From contig NC_081405.1 in NCBI RefSeq assembly GCF_030272615.1, forward strand, positions 317,237,041 through 317,301,040: a stretch of DNA of 64,000 nt. Reading direction: 5' to 3'. Source of the DNA: Cryptomeria japonica. Its lineage: Eukaryota > Streptophyta > Pinopsida > Cupressales > Cupressaceae. The notes under the pieces are model-generated. The model was not told the origin of the DNA, did not search any database, and was given only the letters and a program-made list of their open reading frames with translations. Of the stretch, positions 33,431 to 44,939 are shown one piece after another. Position numbers and translations under genes: made by a program. Numbering within the stretch: position 1 is the first letter of the stretch; each line of letters starts with the position of its first letter.

Positions 33431-35328
33431 ACGTAATGTCCCTTGCGAGGAATCTCAAGGAACAAGATAAGCATACATACAACAATAGATAAATACAATA
33501 CTTTTTTTAAGAAACATTTAATGACAAGTATTGATTAGGATTTACAATGCATCAATTTCTAAGATATTCCTCAACTTCATATACAATTCAAATTGCATGA
33601 AACATAAAAGAATATTCATAAACATTCATACATATTAAATTTCAACTATTTGAACGCATTGCATATGATTAACCTATCTAAACCATGTTAAGCTAATCAT
33701 CAACTCAAATATAAGATAACTCATAAACACATAACAGTTTGTCAATATCAACACTACATAACCTAAGACCACCAAACATAAATTAACATTAGATTACATT
33801 ATCCAATTATATCAAGGTTCCTCCTTAACAGAGTGATACAATTACAATTGTATGATAGAAAATGAAACATCATCATAAATACATCTCAACATCAACACAT
33901 GAAACATAAATAAGATGCAACAACTAGAGAAGACCACAACCATGCTCTAGAAGAAAACTGACTTCCAAAGGTAGGTCACGACCACTCAACCAAGTGGAAC
34001 CCAAAGGTCCACCCCATCATGTTAGGGAGATAGAAACTAGGTCCTAATAGACATACTAAGGTCAGCAAGATTCATCCATCCCAAGGAAAGTCAAATACTA
34101 TGATCAAGGTCTACTATCAGAGGCTCATTGCCCTAATGCTCTAGGAAAGGTGCTAGGACACATTACAAAAGGAGTGTCATTAGATGGTACCTCCCAAGGT
34201 ACACATGTGCCATTGACAACCTTTCATGAGGATAAGGCATTCAACTATGTTGGTTACAAACATCTCATGGATGAACATGCAATGCCAACTCTAAATGTCC
34301 TATGGATGGAGAAGCAATGCGAGCTCCATACGTCTCCAAGAAAAACAAGAAATTCCAACTCCATATGTCACAAAGATAGACAAGAAAAGCCACACTTATT
34401 CAAATATGTATAGATTCTTACCAAGCTCACCTCCTATCAAAAATTCCATGTGACCATTCAAAAGGTTAATGTTTTCTACAACTCATGAAAAATTGTTAGT
34501 TATTAGCTTGTTATAGCATCATTCATCCCTTTTTAATCCATTCTACTAAAATCCATTGAGCAATAACATTCCTTCCAAATTCAAATAAGCTAAGGAGATA
34601 GAATCATTGTTTAACCTATTCATTTAATCAAACACAATATTTCATCAAAACCATGCAAATCTTTCATGAAAATAAAGAATTTTATCATTATAAATCAAAT
34701 AAGGACACATGAAGGAATGATTTTAAATTTCCTATACTATACATACATTGCACCTACATTACCATAGTCAACACATATACTATAACATGATCTATTAATT
34801 TAATATTTCATAAGATTTCCTATATTATTCATGCAAAAGATAATTTATCAAAATTATTCTTTTAAAATGGAAATCATAGATGCAATACATTAATTTTTAT
34901 CTTCAAAGCAGGTTTATTGTAACCAACTGCTCTTTAAATTCACATAAAATTATATCCATAATAAGCATTCAATACTTATATTCAATATTGAGTTCACTTC
35001 TCAACATTATGGACTCTTATCTAAACAAAGATAAGGAGGAGAGAGAGTGTTACAAATCAATCAATAAATGCATGCAAGATCATATATGGTTGATTAAATT
35101 TTCTAAACATGTCATATTTATTGTACCTACATGCAAATCCAGTTTTTCGTGAGGTCTCCTAACACTGCAAATGCAACTAGAGGTCTTAATTCCTTACTAA
35201 AAGGTGAGATCTATACAAACAATATTTTTATTACATACAAGATCACATATATCGACACTCAATAGTTCTAATCGATATTCATATCAAGATAAGAAAAGTA
35301 GAGGAGAGAGAAGATATCATTAAACTAC

Positions 35329-35410
<82 letters not shown>

Positions 35411-35917
35411 TATACCTTCCAAGCAAGTTTTTCACATACAGATAAAAATCCAAACTAAGTCAAATTTAAATGTAGCACACAAACACCTCATCTTAATATT
35501 CATAAATAAATCGATGCATTATTCGAACGTAATAAGCCAGTCCTTAAGAATTTAACATCAGTTAAGGTAATACATACCATTTTCTCTATAATAGGATCAT
35601 TTATATACCTAACCAATTTTAGTATTCAAGTAAGTACTAAAAATTACAAGGAAAATCAAGGGCACAGATAATCATATAACAATTACTAACATTAAGGAGG
35701 AAAGAACAAGAGATGAATATACATGATACACAAAATTATGATTTTTCAGAAAGATTAAGAAAAAGAGAGAAAAAAACATATATATATAAAACCTCCAAGG
35801 TCCTTATATATTATCCCAAACAAAAATCTAGAAGGGAAAGAACAAGACAAAGCACTATAACACACCCCACAAGACTAAGAGAACAACCTTACCTAGAGAT
35901 CCCAATGTTTACAACAT
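33431..35917 (-). other. probable non-coding leader of gypsy-type element F
   Basis: Seen from the minus strand this follows the LTR/PBS junction at 35918-35934 and should be element interior, but no gag or pol motif is visible. The start of the leader matches that of element G on the other strand. A sequence resembling the LTR start (GTAATGTCCC) lies at 33432, possibly a second LTR edge. Small ORFs such as 34150-34413 lack motifs. Confidence 0.35.
35329..35415. repeat. (TA)n microsatellite
   Basis: About 85 bases of nearly pure TA with two or three G/C interruptions. The ORF it creates is an artefact. Confidence 0.9.
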
Positions 35918-35931
35918 GGGCTCTGATACCA
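35918..35931 (-). other. primer binding site of gypsy-type element F
   Basis: The minus strand reads TGGTATCAGAGCCC, followed by CATGTTG and then ATTGGGATCTCT as in element G (62026 onward). It lies two bases from an LTR end. Confidence 0.7.
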
Positions 35932-35933
35932 AG

Positions 35934-36176
35934 TGTAATGTCCCCTTCTCAGAATGCTTCTTCAAACTATATCGTGTCCAACCATCATAACTATCCATAT
36001 GCATTAATTGGAAAATTACTTTTTAACTTCCCATAATAACTGTTACCCATTATACCTTTAATTATTTCTAATATCAAATTAATTTAACACTTTTAATTAA
36101 ATAAGTATATTTTTTTATTTAACTATTTATGACATAATTCCAAAGTTATAATGTGCAAATATTTATTTATACACAC
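35934..36176 (-). repeat. 5' LTR of F, truncated
   Basis: On the plus strand it starts TGTAATGTCCCC, the inverted counterpart of the GGGGCATTACA end of LTR G. It runs into an AC/AT microsatellite and then the broken edge of element A, so only about 240 bases remain. Confidence 0.55.
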
Positions 36177-36190
36177 ACACATATATATGC

Positions 36191-36797
36191 AATAAGATCG
36201 GCCACCTAAAAGATTTTACAATAAGATCATGACATACATCAACATTACAATGATATACCATGTCGGCTTTAGATCAAAACAACGTTAAACAATCCATAAA
36301 TTATCCTAGTAATGTGTAGAGAACACGTTACATGATACCGGTCCATAACCTAGACCCAAAGAAATTCACCATGCCAAAGAGATGTCTCCAATTAGTCAAG
36401 GCACGAACAAAGATGACCTTTTGCATCATGAATTCTATCTAGAAGCCGCACCAACACCACTTATGCATCTTGTCAAAGATTCTCAGTAAAATCTCTGTCA
36501 GTAAAACCCTAAACCCTTACTAATATAGGCTTACTAGAGTGTATGATAGCATTAGATCATCAATTTAATACCAACTGACCAAAAAATACTCTAGAAACAT
36601 GAAACACACTAAACCAAATATATTCCACTGATCCAAACATGTCGGTAGTAACCAACTGATAATCCCTTCTGTCGGTAACTCTAGTCTTCTACCAATAACC
36701 AAAATCTGTCTCTCGGTAACCAATCATAACAGGTAGTGTTGACATCAATGACAAAACATCAATGCAACACATAATCAATTCCTTCATATTTTCATTA
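36191..36797 (-). repeat. 3' LTR of A, truncated (607 bp)
   Basis: Aligns without net length change to 42031-42637. In the first 100 bases I count about 10 differences. The first 630 bases of the partner LTR (41400-42030) are missing here; the breakpoint lies at an AC/AT microsatellite. Confidence 0.85.
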
Positions 36798-36825
36798 ATC
36801 TCCCCCTTTGGCATTGATGGCAACA
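36737..36825 (-). other. polypurine tract of A inside an inverted repeat
   Basis: On the minus strand AAAGGGGGAGAT (36798-36809) precedes the LTR. Arms at 36812-36825 and 36737-36750 pair at 13 of 14 positions. Confidence 0.7.
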
Positions 36826-37167
36826 CTAGATGTGAAAAAGAAAACATCTAAGTGCCAAGAAATGCTAAAAATTTCTCATAGAAGATATAATAATGAAATA
36901 CTGAAAAATCCTAGCAGCTCCCTATAAGGAGTGCAGTCCATTCTCAAACTAATCTGAATCTCTCTCCAATATGACATATTATGACATTTATTTTTCACAT
37001 TATGTATCTCTCCCCCTTTGACATCAATGCCAAAGATATGACATAGATATCAAAATCTTGTGAATCTCAAAGATGACTAATCCCCCTCAGTAGTAGCACC
37101 ACTACATCAATCCAGAGCAAAGGATAAATTTGATGATGCATGCCAGACTGATTCTCTGCTCCATCAA

Positions 37168-38253
37168 CTAAGTTTTTGCTAGAAGGGTAGATACCCCTAA
37201 CCTATCTCTCAAATATTCAAATGATTCCTTGGATAGCCATTTAGTGAATATATCTGCAATCTTCTCTTTAGCGTTCACATAAACCAATTTGACTTCCTTT
37301 TCTTTCACCTTTTCTTTTAGAAAGTTATATTTTATTGATATGTGCTTAGTCTTAGAGTCAAATAATGGATTCATAGACATGTCAATAGTTGCAGAGTTAT
37401 CACAATAGATAACTACTGGTTCACTACAATTTACCTTGACATCCTTCATCATTTGCTTGATCCACAAGACTTGAGTGCAATTAGTTGTTGCTGCAACATA
37501 TTCGGCTTCTACAGTAGATAAAGAAATGCATGAGTATTTTTTGCTGATCCATGAAACCAATTTCTTTCCAAGAAAGAAAGCTCCACCATAAGTGCTCTTC
37601 CAGTCATCATTATCTCTTGCCCAATCTGCATTTGTATATGCACATAAAATGAAGTTATCATCTATAGAGTACCATAAGCCATATTCTGTTGTTCCTTGCA
37701 AATACCAGAATATCCTTTTTACTGCACATTCATGATTTTCTTTAAGATTACTTTGATATATTGAAACAATACTTACTGCATTCATAATATCTGGTCTAGT
37801 CTAAGTTAGAAATAACAAGCCACCAATCATAGACTTATACCTTATCGAATTTACCGATGTAGATGTGTCTTTAACATATAATTTCTCACTTGTCACCATA
37901 GGAGTACTTACCAGTTTGGAATTATCCATACCAAACTTCTTCAACAATTCCCTTAGATACTTAGTTTGATAGATAAAAATACCTTTGTCAGTTTTAGTAA
38001 TCTACAAACCTAAGAAAATCCTCATCTCACCAATCATAGAAACTTTAAATTCATTCCTCGTATTATTAGAGAATTCCATGCACAATTTATTTTCACTCAC
38101 AAAAATGATATCATCAACAAATACTTCAATAATCAAAATATCATCATCAATAATCTTGTAATATAAATTATTATTTGCACCACCCTTAGTAAAACCAAGA
38201 TTCAAAAGATATTTATTCAACCTTGCATACCAAGCTCTAGGAACTTGTTTCAA
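37168..38253 (-). pseudogene. RT 3' part and RNase H of A
   Basis: 38002-38253 carries Gln-Val-Pro-Arg-Ala-Trp-Tyr and the catalytic Phe-Val-Asp-Asp. After stops, 37168-37785 is an open 205-residue RNase H with Tyr-Thr-Asn-Ala-Asp-Trp, Lys-Ser-Thr, Ala-Glu-Tyr and Cys-Asp-Asn-Ser-Ala motifs. It ends at the natural pol stop just before the second PPT-like motif. The RNase H looks complete. Confidence 0.85.
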
Positions 38254-38271
38254 TCCATATAATGCTTTCCT

Positions 38272-38946
38272 TTACCCGCAAACCATATCTTTGTCATATG
38301 TCAATGAAAATCCATCTGGCTTCTCAATGTATACTTCTTCTTCAAGTTCACCATTCAAAAATGCAAATTTAACATCCATCTGATAGACCTTATAGTTCTT
38401 ATATGCTGCATAGGCAAGAAATAGTCTAACAACTTCAATTCTAGCTACTGGTGCAAATGTCTCACCATAATCAATTCCTTCCATTTGAGAATATCCTTTA
38501 CAAATGAGTCTATCCTTATTTATTACAACTTGACCATCCTCATTTAGTTTATTTCTAAATACCCAATTAGTTCCAATAACATTCTTATTTTTAGGCCAGG
38601 GAACTAAAGTACAAGTCTTATTCTTCTCTATCTGATCTAATTCATCTTCCATAGCCTTTAACCAATATTCATCTTTACAAGCTTCAATAATAGATGTCAG
38701 TTCAATTTGAGAAATAAGACATACCTCTTCATTTTCCAGAATTCTTCTTGTCATAACTCCCTTGTTCCTATCTCCAATGATTTGATCTTTTGAATGATTT
38801 AATATTACATACCTTGGTGTCTTTTGAACTTTAGGTTCTTTGTTCTGATCACCAATCATAGTTGAATTTTCTAATTGTACTAGTGTAACTGTCTCAGTGT
38901 CTTGTACCGGTTGATGCATTACCAGATCAGTTATGATCACTTCCAC
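38272..38946 (-). pseudogene. RT 5' part of A
   Basis: 224 open residues: linker after integrase, Trp-Leu-Lys-Ala-Met-Glu-Asp-Glu, Gly-Thr-Asn-Trp-Val-Phe, Cys-Lys-Gly-Tyr-Ser-Gln, Phe-Ala-Pro-Val-Ala-Arg, Val-Tyr-Gln-Met-Asp-Val-Lys, Glu-Glu-Val-Tyr-Ile-Glu. It ends in a stop replacing the residue after Met-Val-Cys-Gly and continues in the same phase into the next piece. Confidence 0.85.
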
Positions 38947-38982
38947 TGTCGGTTCTCTATCATATGATATAGATTCATCTCT

Positions 38983-39690
38983 TTATTTCTCATCCACTTT
39001 CACATTTGTGCTCTCCACAATTTTCTGCAATCTTTTGTAATAACATGTATATGCTTTTCTCTTAATTGAATATACAAGAAATATCCCTTCATCACATCTA
39101 GGATCAAACTTCCCAATTGAATCATCCATTTTCATATAACATATACTTCCAAAAATTATGAAATATTTAAGAGTAGGTGTATGTCCAAACCATAATTCAT
39201 AAGGAGTCTTACAGGTTTCAACTTTGATATGAACTCCATTGAATATGTAGACTATTGTACTCACTCCTTCTCTCTAGTAGATGTGAGGAAATTTGGCTTC
39301 CATCGCCATGGTTCTTGATGCATCCAAAATGGTTCTATTCTTCCTTTCCACTGCTCCATTCTTCTTAAGAGTCTGGGGTGCAGATAATTGTCTCCTAGTT
39401 CCATTTATCTCACAATAACTATTAAATTCATGAGATGTGAACTCACCACCTTGATCTAATCCCAGACATTTAATTTTGAATCTAGTTTTTGTTTCCACCA
39501 TTGCTTTAAAGATCTTGAATTTCTCAAAAGCTTTAGACTTATCCCTTAGAAAAGTCACCCACACCATTCTAGATTAATCATCAATTATTAGCATGAAGTA
39601 CCTATCACCTTGAAAGCTTCTAGTCCTTGCTGCACCACATAAGTCAGTATGAATCAAATGAAGCACATCATTAGATTTATCATGTATGCT
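38983..39690 (-). pseudogene. integrase core of A
   Basis: All three catalytic residues are visible: Asp in His-Thr-Asp-Leu-Cys-Gly (about 39640), Asp in Leu-Asp-Gln-Gly-Gly-Glu-Phe, and Glu in Val-Glu-Arg-Lys-Asn. A stop after Ile-Ile-Asp (near 39575) and another near 39270 interrupt it. The C-terminal Gly-Lys-Thr-Pro-like region and Phe-Gly-His-Thr-Pro follow. Confidence 0.8.
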
Positions 39691-40308
39691 CTAAAAATAA
39701 GTTCTAACTTGCTTTCCCAATTGACATTCCTTACATACCGGATTTTGAGGCTTTATAATCTTAGGTATATCTCTAGCTGACTTTGTTGAACTAATCTTAA
39801 CTATACAATCAAAATTAACATGACACAACCTCTTATGCCATAACCAACTCTCATCAATATGAGCAATCAAACATGTCTTATCACCAGTGTTCAAGTAAAA
39901 GATATTACCTCTAGTTTGAGTACCGGTTGCAATCTCCAAACCACTCTTGTTAATGATTTTGCATTTTCTATCTTTGAACTGAAGTTGGAATCCCTTATCC
40001 ACCAATTGACCAACACTTAAATGATTGTGCTTTAAACCTTCTACATAGTAGTCATTATCAGTATTATGCTTACCATCCAGAAAAATAATACCTCTACCTT
40101 TGATCATACATTCTTTGTCATCCCCAAATCTAACTTGACCGCCATTGTATTCTTGCAAGGACAAAACATTTCTTTTATCTCCAGTCATATGATGTGAGTA
40201 TCCACTACCAATTACCCATTCATCCTTGTCTTCAAATTTTTCTGCCAGGGCCTTTTCTTCATTCTTGATAACTGGTTCCAGTTCATCGTCCTTTATAGCA
40301 TAGAACAT
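39691..40308 (-). pseudogene. protease and integrase zinc region of A
   Basis: 205 open residues. The protease site reads Gly-Ser-Gly-Tyr-Ser-His-His, where relatives have Asp-Ser-Gly-Cys, so the catalytic Asp is lost. The pre-integrase zinc region is complete (Trp-His, Cys-His, Cys-Lys-Glu-Cys). Confidence 0.8.
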
Positions 40309-40379
40309 GCATTCATTTCCATTATCGGATCCACTAGCAAAGTTTGTTGATGGTTCATCATCTGAGTCATCATTTACTC

Positions 40380-41341
40380 CTTCCTCATCCGCTATGTAGC
40401 ATAGTTTGTTTTTCTTGAATCTATATTTGTTTTGATTAGGCTTATATAATTTTGTAACTCTTTCTTCAAATCTTGCATTCCTTTCAAGACATCTAGATGC
40501 AAAATGACCAATCTTATTACATACAAACCATTTAAAAGGTGCTTTTCCTTCAGACTTACTTCATGTCGGTCCTTTAGATACTCTTCTAGAAAATAAGGCT
40601 TCAAGTTGCTCAAATTCTTCATCCTCTTTCCTCATATCTTCCAATTATTTTGCATATAGGACTTTCCAATCACTTTTGATGGTAGATGATGATGCATGAA
40701 AAGAAGGTTGAGACTTTGTAGCTCTAGAGGGTCCAAATTCTTCAAGCTCAAAAGAAGACAATTTCCCAATCAGAATGTCTCTGTTAACTGAAGTGTTTGT
40801 CATTGTTCTCAGTTCCTTAATTATAGTAGACTTCATCTTGTAAGCTGGTGGTAGGGCTCTCAAAAATTTGTAAACAATTTCATCTACACTCAGAGATCCT
40901 CCACAATAATGAATTCCCATTACAATCTCATTTACTCTTTCCATAAATGCAACAATTCTTTCATTATCTTTCATCTTCAAGTTTTCATATCTTACCTGGT
41001 AACCATCAACTTTAGCAATTTTGAAAGTAGGGTCACATTCATTTAGAGTTTGCAATTTATTAGTCAATCCCATGTTTTGCTGATTAGTGAGTGCACACAA
41101 GAGGGCTTCTCTTTCTCTGCAATCATTTTTCAATATTTTTGTCCAAGTCTGCTAGAGCAGGATTGCCAAATTCTAGATCATAAGGTATATATATTTTCTC
41201 AGTGGTCTCCCAAATATCCTTGCCAAGAAATCTAAAATGAGTCTCCATTCAGATTTTCCATATCCCATAGTTTGTTCCATCAAGCTTAGGGATTTCTCTT
41301 CTAAAAATAGCTGCAGGTGGATTTGAATTATTAGTTGCCAT
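40380..41341 (-). pseudogene. gag of A
   Basis: ATG at 41339-41341, then the Pro-Lys-Leu-Asp-Gly-Thr-Asn-Tyr-Gly-Ile-Trp-Lys opening, a TGA, and a frameshift near 41135. From 41133 to 40645 the UBN2-type core is open. The zinc knuckle near 40510 has Trp in place of the first Cys; the other three ligands remain. The tail is Lys/Asn-rich, leading into protease. Confidence 0.8.
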
Positions 41342-41385
41342 AGGATCTACCTCAAGTGGTTAAGCTTCTACAATAGAGGACCAAA

Positions 41386-41397
41386 TCTCTAATACCA
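41386..41397 (-). other. primer binding site of A
   Basis: The minus strand reads TGGTATTAGAGA next to the LTR, two changes from the initiator-Met-tRNA match. Confidence 0.65.
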
Positions 41398-41399
41398 AT

Positions 41400-42637
41400 T
41401 ATTAGAATAATTGATGGACAACTAAGAGGGGGGGGTGAATCAGTTGTCAATAGATTATATTAATCAAACCACTTTATAACCTTTAACCGGAGCACATAAA
41501 CATTAAATACCAGAATAGCAGAAACAGATACTGGTAAGCAATAAAACTTAAGTATGAAATAGAGAATCAACACAATGCAACAATACCATATAACACCATG
41601 ATTTGTACATGGAAAACTCGATAAAGGGAAAAACCATGGTGGGAAGCCTACCCACAGTCAGATAATACTTCTGCAAAAAGTATGTGATACAATAAGGGGC
41701 CTGCACATGCAGAAAGGCACATTGCCTAGACCGTACTACTCATTACAAAGTAGTCTCACTGACTACAGAGAGGTTATAAGCACCTCAATATAATTTGACA
41801 ATAATCCAAAAGAATAAACTACCAATGATAGCGTCTACCATGCCTGATTACAGTCCAGGTTAAGCTTAATGCCAGAGGCCTTTAACCTCTTACATAAACC
41901 CAATCCGATCACCTATGATCGACCAAATCTCCTTTGCATACGATATTTTCATTATTCATACATTTTATTCCATGACCATGATCTATAGAGAGATCTTACA
42001 TAAATTTATACAAACCCTAAGGCCTAAACCAATTAGGTCAGCCACCTAAAAGATATTACAATAAGATCATTACATACATCCACATTAAAATGATTTACCA
42101 TGTCATCTTTAGACCAAAACAACATTAACCAATCCATAAATCATCCCAGTAATGTGTAGAGAACACGTTACATGATACCGGTCCATACCCTAGACCCAAA
42201 TAGATTCACCACGCCAAAGCAATGTCTCCAATCAGTCAAGGCATGAACAAAGATCACCTTCTGCATCCTGAATTCCATCTAGAAGCCACACCAACACCAC
42301 TTTTGCATTGTGTCAAAGATTCTCAGTAAAAGCTCTGTCAGTAAAACCCTAAACCCTTACCGGTATAGGCTTACTAGAGTGTATGATAGAATTTGATCAT
42401 CAAGTCAATACCAACTGACCAAAATATACTCCAAAAACATGCAACACACTAAACCAAACATATTCCATTTATCCAAACATGTTGGTAGTAACCAACTGAC
42501 AGTCCCTTATGTCAGTAACACTAGTTCTTCTACTAGTAACCAAAATCTGTCTATTGGTAATTAATCATAATAGCTAGTGTTGACATCAATGACAAAAATT
42601 AATGCAACACATAATCAATTCCTTCATATTGCCAACA
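41400..42637 (-). repeat. 5' LTR of A (1,238 bp)
   Basis: On the plus strand it starts TATTAGAATAA (TGTTAG expected) and ends GCCAACA. It has the G-rich tract (about 41426-41440) complementary to the copia U5 C-rich tract. It is followed by ATATG and a TA-rich microsatellite. Confidence 0.85.
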
Positions 42638-42935
42638 ATATGTATATAAGTATACATATATACATATATATGTATGTATATATATATATATGTATATATA
42701 TATGTACATATATATATGTATAAATATATATATTCATACATATATATATACATTTTATATATATGTATATATATACATACATATATATATACACTTATAT
42801 ATATACATATATATGTATATATATGTATATATATATGTATATATATGTATATATATATGTATATATATATATATGTACACATATATTCATATATTCATAT
42901 ATTCATATACTTATTCAAATTATTTGTTATTATTT
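42638..42935. repeat. TATATG-rich imperfect microsatellite
   Basis: About 300 bases of alternating TA with regular G or C interruptions. It is open in several frames on both strands; those ORFs are low-complexity artefacts. Confidence 0.9.
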
Positions 42936-43177
42936 GTTGTTTATACATTTAAATATGTTTTACATCCAATTATGGTTTTTGCATTATTTCAACCTTGTAT
43001 TAAAGCTCTAAGTATAGTCATAGCACAAAACCAAAGATCACAGTCAATTGGCTTGGCACACACTGCACGACAGGTGACCTATCCTACTCAGACCAACAAC
43101 AAGCAAAGGTTATAGGTACTAACCCTGCTCCCCCATCGAAGCAACACGAGGTGGACACCTAGGACCTATGTGCTACT
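42936..43177. other. non-coding stretch
   Basis: No feature was recognised between the microsatellite and an LTR-like start at 43178. Confidence 0.5.
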
Positions 43178-43252
43178 TGTTGGCCTATTGTCATTGATGT
43201 GATTTTGTCTGATGTGTATTCTTTTAATTTCATCCAATATTTTGCTTTAGTA
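43178..43252 (+). repeat. possible LTR start cut by the composite element
   Basis: TGTTGGCCTATTGTCATTGATG resembles the first bases of the copia LTRs here (TGTTGG followed by a TTGTCATTGATG motif) in plus orientation. If it is an LTR, its remainder lies at 49265 to about 49900. Its last five bases are the left TAGTA duplication. Confidence 0.4.
43248..43252. repeat. target site duplication of the composite (left)
   Basis: TAGTA; the same five bases are at 49260-49264. Confidence 0.8.
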
Positions 43253-43389
43253 TGTTACAAGTGTGGTTGCCTTTGCACCAAAAGATTAACCTTTCAATGT
43301 TTGACACAACCACTAGACTTATAGAATCCATAGGAGGTTGTTAAACCATGTTGCAAATCCCCATGAGGGACGCTGGCCCATTGCCAACA
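43253..43389 (-). repeat. TRIM 3' LTR (137 bp)
   Basis: On the plus strand it starts TGTTACAAGTGTGG and ends TTGCCAACA. It aligns with 49148-49259 except for about 15 substitutions and a 25-base segment present only here. Confidence 0.8.
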
Positions 43390-43457
43390 ATCCCCCTCCC
43401 AGTGTCACTCATTGCGGCCTGCGTGATTCGAACCTATGTCCAAGCTCTGATACCACT
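43390..43457 (-). other. TRIM interior: PBS, B-box-like motif and PPT
   Basis: On the minus strand: TGGTATCAGAGC (PBS), then a GGTTCGAATC motif identical to a tRNA T-arm or Pol III B box, about 30 non-coding bases, then GGGAGGGGGAT as a polypurine tract against the LTR. A 68-base interior with only priming sites is the hallmark of terminal-repeat retrotransposons in miniature. Confidence 0.75.
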
Positions 43458-44516
43458 TGTTAGGTCCCAAAGACAACTGAGGGGGGGGGGTGAATTAGTT
43501 GTCAAATAATTTTAAACCAAAAACAACTTAACCAACTTAATGCTTAATACTGGTAAACCAATTCAATATGCCAGTAGATAGTTTTAACAGTTAATTGCTA
43601 TACCGGTAAGGATTAGTGCATGAAACATAAACACAAATTCATCCACAACACATAACACCAATATTTGTACATGGAAACCCTGTAAGGGGAAAAACCACAG
43701 TGGGAAACCTTACCCACAATCAGATGATACTACTACAGATAGTAAATGTACATAAATGGGGTCTGCACATGCAAAAATCCAACCACCTAGAGCTCACTGC
43801 TCAAACACAAAATGGGAGTCACACTAACTACAATTGGATGGTTAAATCCAATAAGAATTTACTATAAAAAATAGCATCTTCATATGCTAGATTCAGTACT
43901 GGTGTAATGTTGATATGCTTTCACAAAAACCTACCTTCACCTTCAAATGATGTCTGCATGTATAGCTCTACTTAATCTCACATATACCTTCACACAATCC
44001 TTTTTCGCATTCCACATTTGATCTTACAAATAAGATCTTACATTTATACCATAACCTAAGACCAATTTTAGTAGGTCAGCTCTACAATATATTACAATAA
44101 AAACATTTTACAAACAATATAATATCTGATGCAATAACCGATTGAACATGTTGGCTTAATGCATTTACAACAATAATTAATCATCTCCATAGTGTGGCAT
44201 GTTGATCTGGAAAAGATAAACCTACTGGTGTAACCCTAGACCTATTTCCTGGTAACAGCAAATATGGAACTATGAATATACCAATGAACAAAACTCCAGG
44301 AGAAGATGTCCAAATGATGGCTTTGACATAACCATGTGTTTTCGATATCATTCCAAGTGTCGGTGATCATTATATCTTGTTGGTGTACCAGATACCAGTA
44401 ACTGTGCAATAGTTACTTGCTTGCCGGTTAATGTTGCTGATTCTCCAAAGTGTCAGAGTTGATAAGAGTTTAGTAGGTGTTGACATCAATGACAAAACCA
44501 TACCAAAATACCAACA
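43458..44516 (-). repeat. single copia LTR of the composite (1,059 bp)
   Basis: On the plus strand it starts TGTTAGGTCCC, soon followed by a long G tract, and ends ATACCAACA. It has a primer binding site on its low side and a copia polypurine tract on its high side, so it is 5' LTR to one interior and 3' LTR to the other. No second copy is present in the window. Confidence 0.85.
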
Positions 44517-44544
44517 ATCTCCCCCTTTGGCATTAATGGCAACA
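44478..44544 (-). other. copia polypurine tract of the composite
   Basis: On the minus strand AAAGGGGGAGAT (44517-44528) precedes the LTR, between arms at 44531-44544 and 44478-44491 that pair at about 12-13 of 14 positions. Confidence 0.7.
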
Positions 44545-44939
44545 CAAGATGGAAAAAACATCAAAGTGCCAAAACAGAAATGCCAAATACCAAAAATCAA
44601 TAATCTCCAAAAAGATTATAAACAGAAATCAAAATACAGATACAGAGAGTAATAATCTCTCCTAAACAACAATCTCTCCCTTTCAGAGCAACATGTGTTT
44701 TCCTTGTGTTTTTCAAAGTTTTTCCATACCAATCTCTCCCTAAAAGATAATGTGTTTTTCCATAGATATCTCTCCCCCTTTGACATCAAATGCCAAAGTT
44801 ACAATAAAACCAAGTTCATATACAAAATACCAATCAATTCAATATAACAACTACTCCCTCTGAGAAGTAGCTTCCCATCAAAGTCTGGAATAAAAGATTT
44901 CTCTATTAAATCTATCGGTTGATGTCAATCATCAACTAT

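Larger units (their letters stand above)
36191..42637 (-). mobile_element. copia LTR retrotransposon A
   Basis: Minus-strand order is LTR, primer binding site, gag, protease, integrase, RT, RNase H, polypurine tract, truncated LTR. From 41133 down to 37168 the coding parts stay in one phase, interrupted only by stops. A frameshift lies near the gag start, and the protease catalytic Asp and the first zinc-knuckle Cys are lost. No target duplication can be tested because the 3' LTR end is missing. Confidence 0.9.

Noticed and set aside
35346-35555. ORF starting with repeated Tyr-Ile
   Set aside because: (TA)n artefact; the tail has no motif.
42586-43115. Tyr/Ile-rich ORFs on both strands
   Set aside because: Translations of a TA-rich microsatellite; no biased codon use or motif beyond the repeat.
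43425-43457. tRNA gene suggested by the GGTTCGAATC motif
   Set aside because: No acceptor stem, D arm or anticodon arm can be folded around it; it lies in the TRIM priming region.
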